DNA of 5,826 nt. Source: Clostridia bacterium (lineage in GTDB: Bacteria; Bacillota; Clostridia; Oscillospirales; Acutalibacteraceae). Each line of letters starts with the position of its first letter. The first letter of the stretch is position 1. Below, one piece after another: positions 5,677 through 5,826 of the stretch. Position numbers and translations under genes: made by a program. A model generated the notes under the pieces. That model ran no database searches and had not been told where the DNA came from. It was given only the letters and a program-made list of their open reading frames with translations. The stretch covers positions 1 to 5,826 of the forward strand of contig JAFVTZ010000004.1 in assembly GCA_017502965.1 (NCBI GenBank), written 5' to 3'.

Positions 5677-5826
5677 TCATTGATTATTCAGTAAATCGGC
5701 AAGGATCTGAAGCCTCGGGTCGATTTCTTTTTCGGGACATTCGCACTTGCCGTCATTCAGGTTCTTACCGCATTTAGAACATATACCCTTACATTTCTCC
5801 GAGCAGAGATGCTTCATAGGAAGATC
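5677..5826 (-). CDS. yceD: DUF177/YceD family protein, C-terminal part
   Basis: Only the last 49 residues are inside the window; the start lies beyond the right edge. The visible part has the family's C-terminal cysteine cluster, Cys8-x3-Cys12-x3-Cys16-x2-Cys19 of the fragment (CSEKCKGICSKCG), then KNLNDGKCEC and the closing DPRLQILADLL. Such clusters suggest metal binding. Members are encoded directly before rpmF in many bacteria and have been linked to 23S rRNA processing or ribosome assembly in some lineages; the molecular role is not settled. The stop is TGA, and the 28-bp gap to rpmF holds the rpmF ribosome site and no terminator, so the two are co-transcribed. Confidence 0.92.
   Translation of the reverse strand, partial: DLPMKHLCSEKCKGICSKCGKNLNDGKCECPEKEIDPRLQILADLLNNQ

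Noticed and set aside
5482..5694. Plus-strand open frame of 70 codons across rpmF
   Set aside because: It is antisense to rpmF and to the end of the DUF177 gene, both clear family members; its hydrophobic look comes from the reverse of Lys/Arg-rich codons.

Overview
The window looks like ordinary chromosomal DNA from a low-GC Firmicute, most likely a gut-type Clostridia/Oscillospirales (Ruminococcaceae-like) bacterium. The basis is the AT-rich intergenic DNA, strong AAGGAGG-type ribosome sites with about 8-nt spacing, the gene order DUF512-der-plsY-gpsA (a known Clostridia arrangement), and a ribosomal protein L32 N-terminus of the clostridial MAVPKRKTSKARRDKRR type. The taxonomic call is inference from protein flavour and synteny, not from a search.

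Every recognisable gene lies on the minus strand, so transcription runs from right to left. At the right edge is the C-terminal end of a DUF177/YceD protein (5677-5826), followed 28 bp later by rpmF (L32). A strong intrinsic terminator (5424-5454) closes that pair. Next comes a tight four-gene cluster: a PDZ/radical-SAM-like DUF512 protein, der (ribosome-assembly GTPase), plsY (acyl-phosphate:glycerol-3-phosphate acyltransferase) and gpsA (glycerol-3-phosphate dehydrogenase). The last two junctions are TAATG overlaps, which suggests translational coupling. GpsA makes sn-glycerol-3-phosphate and PlsY acylates it to lysophosphatidate, so two consecutive steps of membrane lipid synthesis are coupled to a ribosome-assembly GTPase.

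A 112-bp spacer after gpsA holds a well-formed extended -10 promoter and a small leader hairpin for rpmB (L28). A second intrinsic terminator (761-787) ends rpmB. A HAD-family phosphoglycolate-phosphatase-like gene (74-730) follows with no obvious promoter of its own. The leftmost 73 bases contain no gene I can call.

Three upstream GTG starts (for the HAD gene, rpmB and the DUF512 gene) lie inside or against the Shine-Dalgarno sequence, so I moved each to the start that lies 8 nt downstream of it. I found no mobile element, CRISPR array, tRNA, rRNA or convincing new system. The most useful leads are the DUF512 protein of unknown function, the terminator that seems to cut its operon off from any visible promoter, a one-residue-short zinc knuckle in L32, and small hairpins in the rpmB leader and the early DUF512 coding region.
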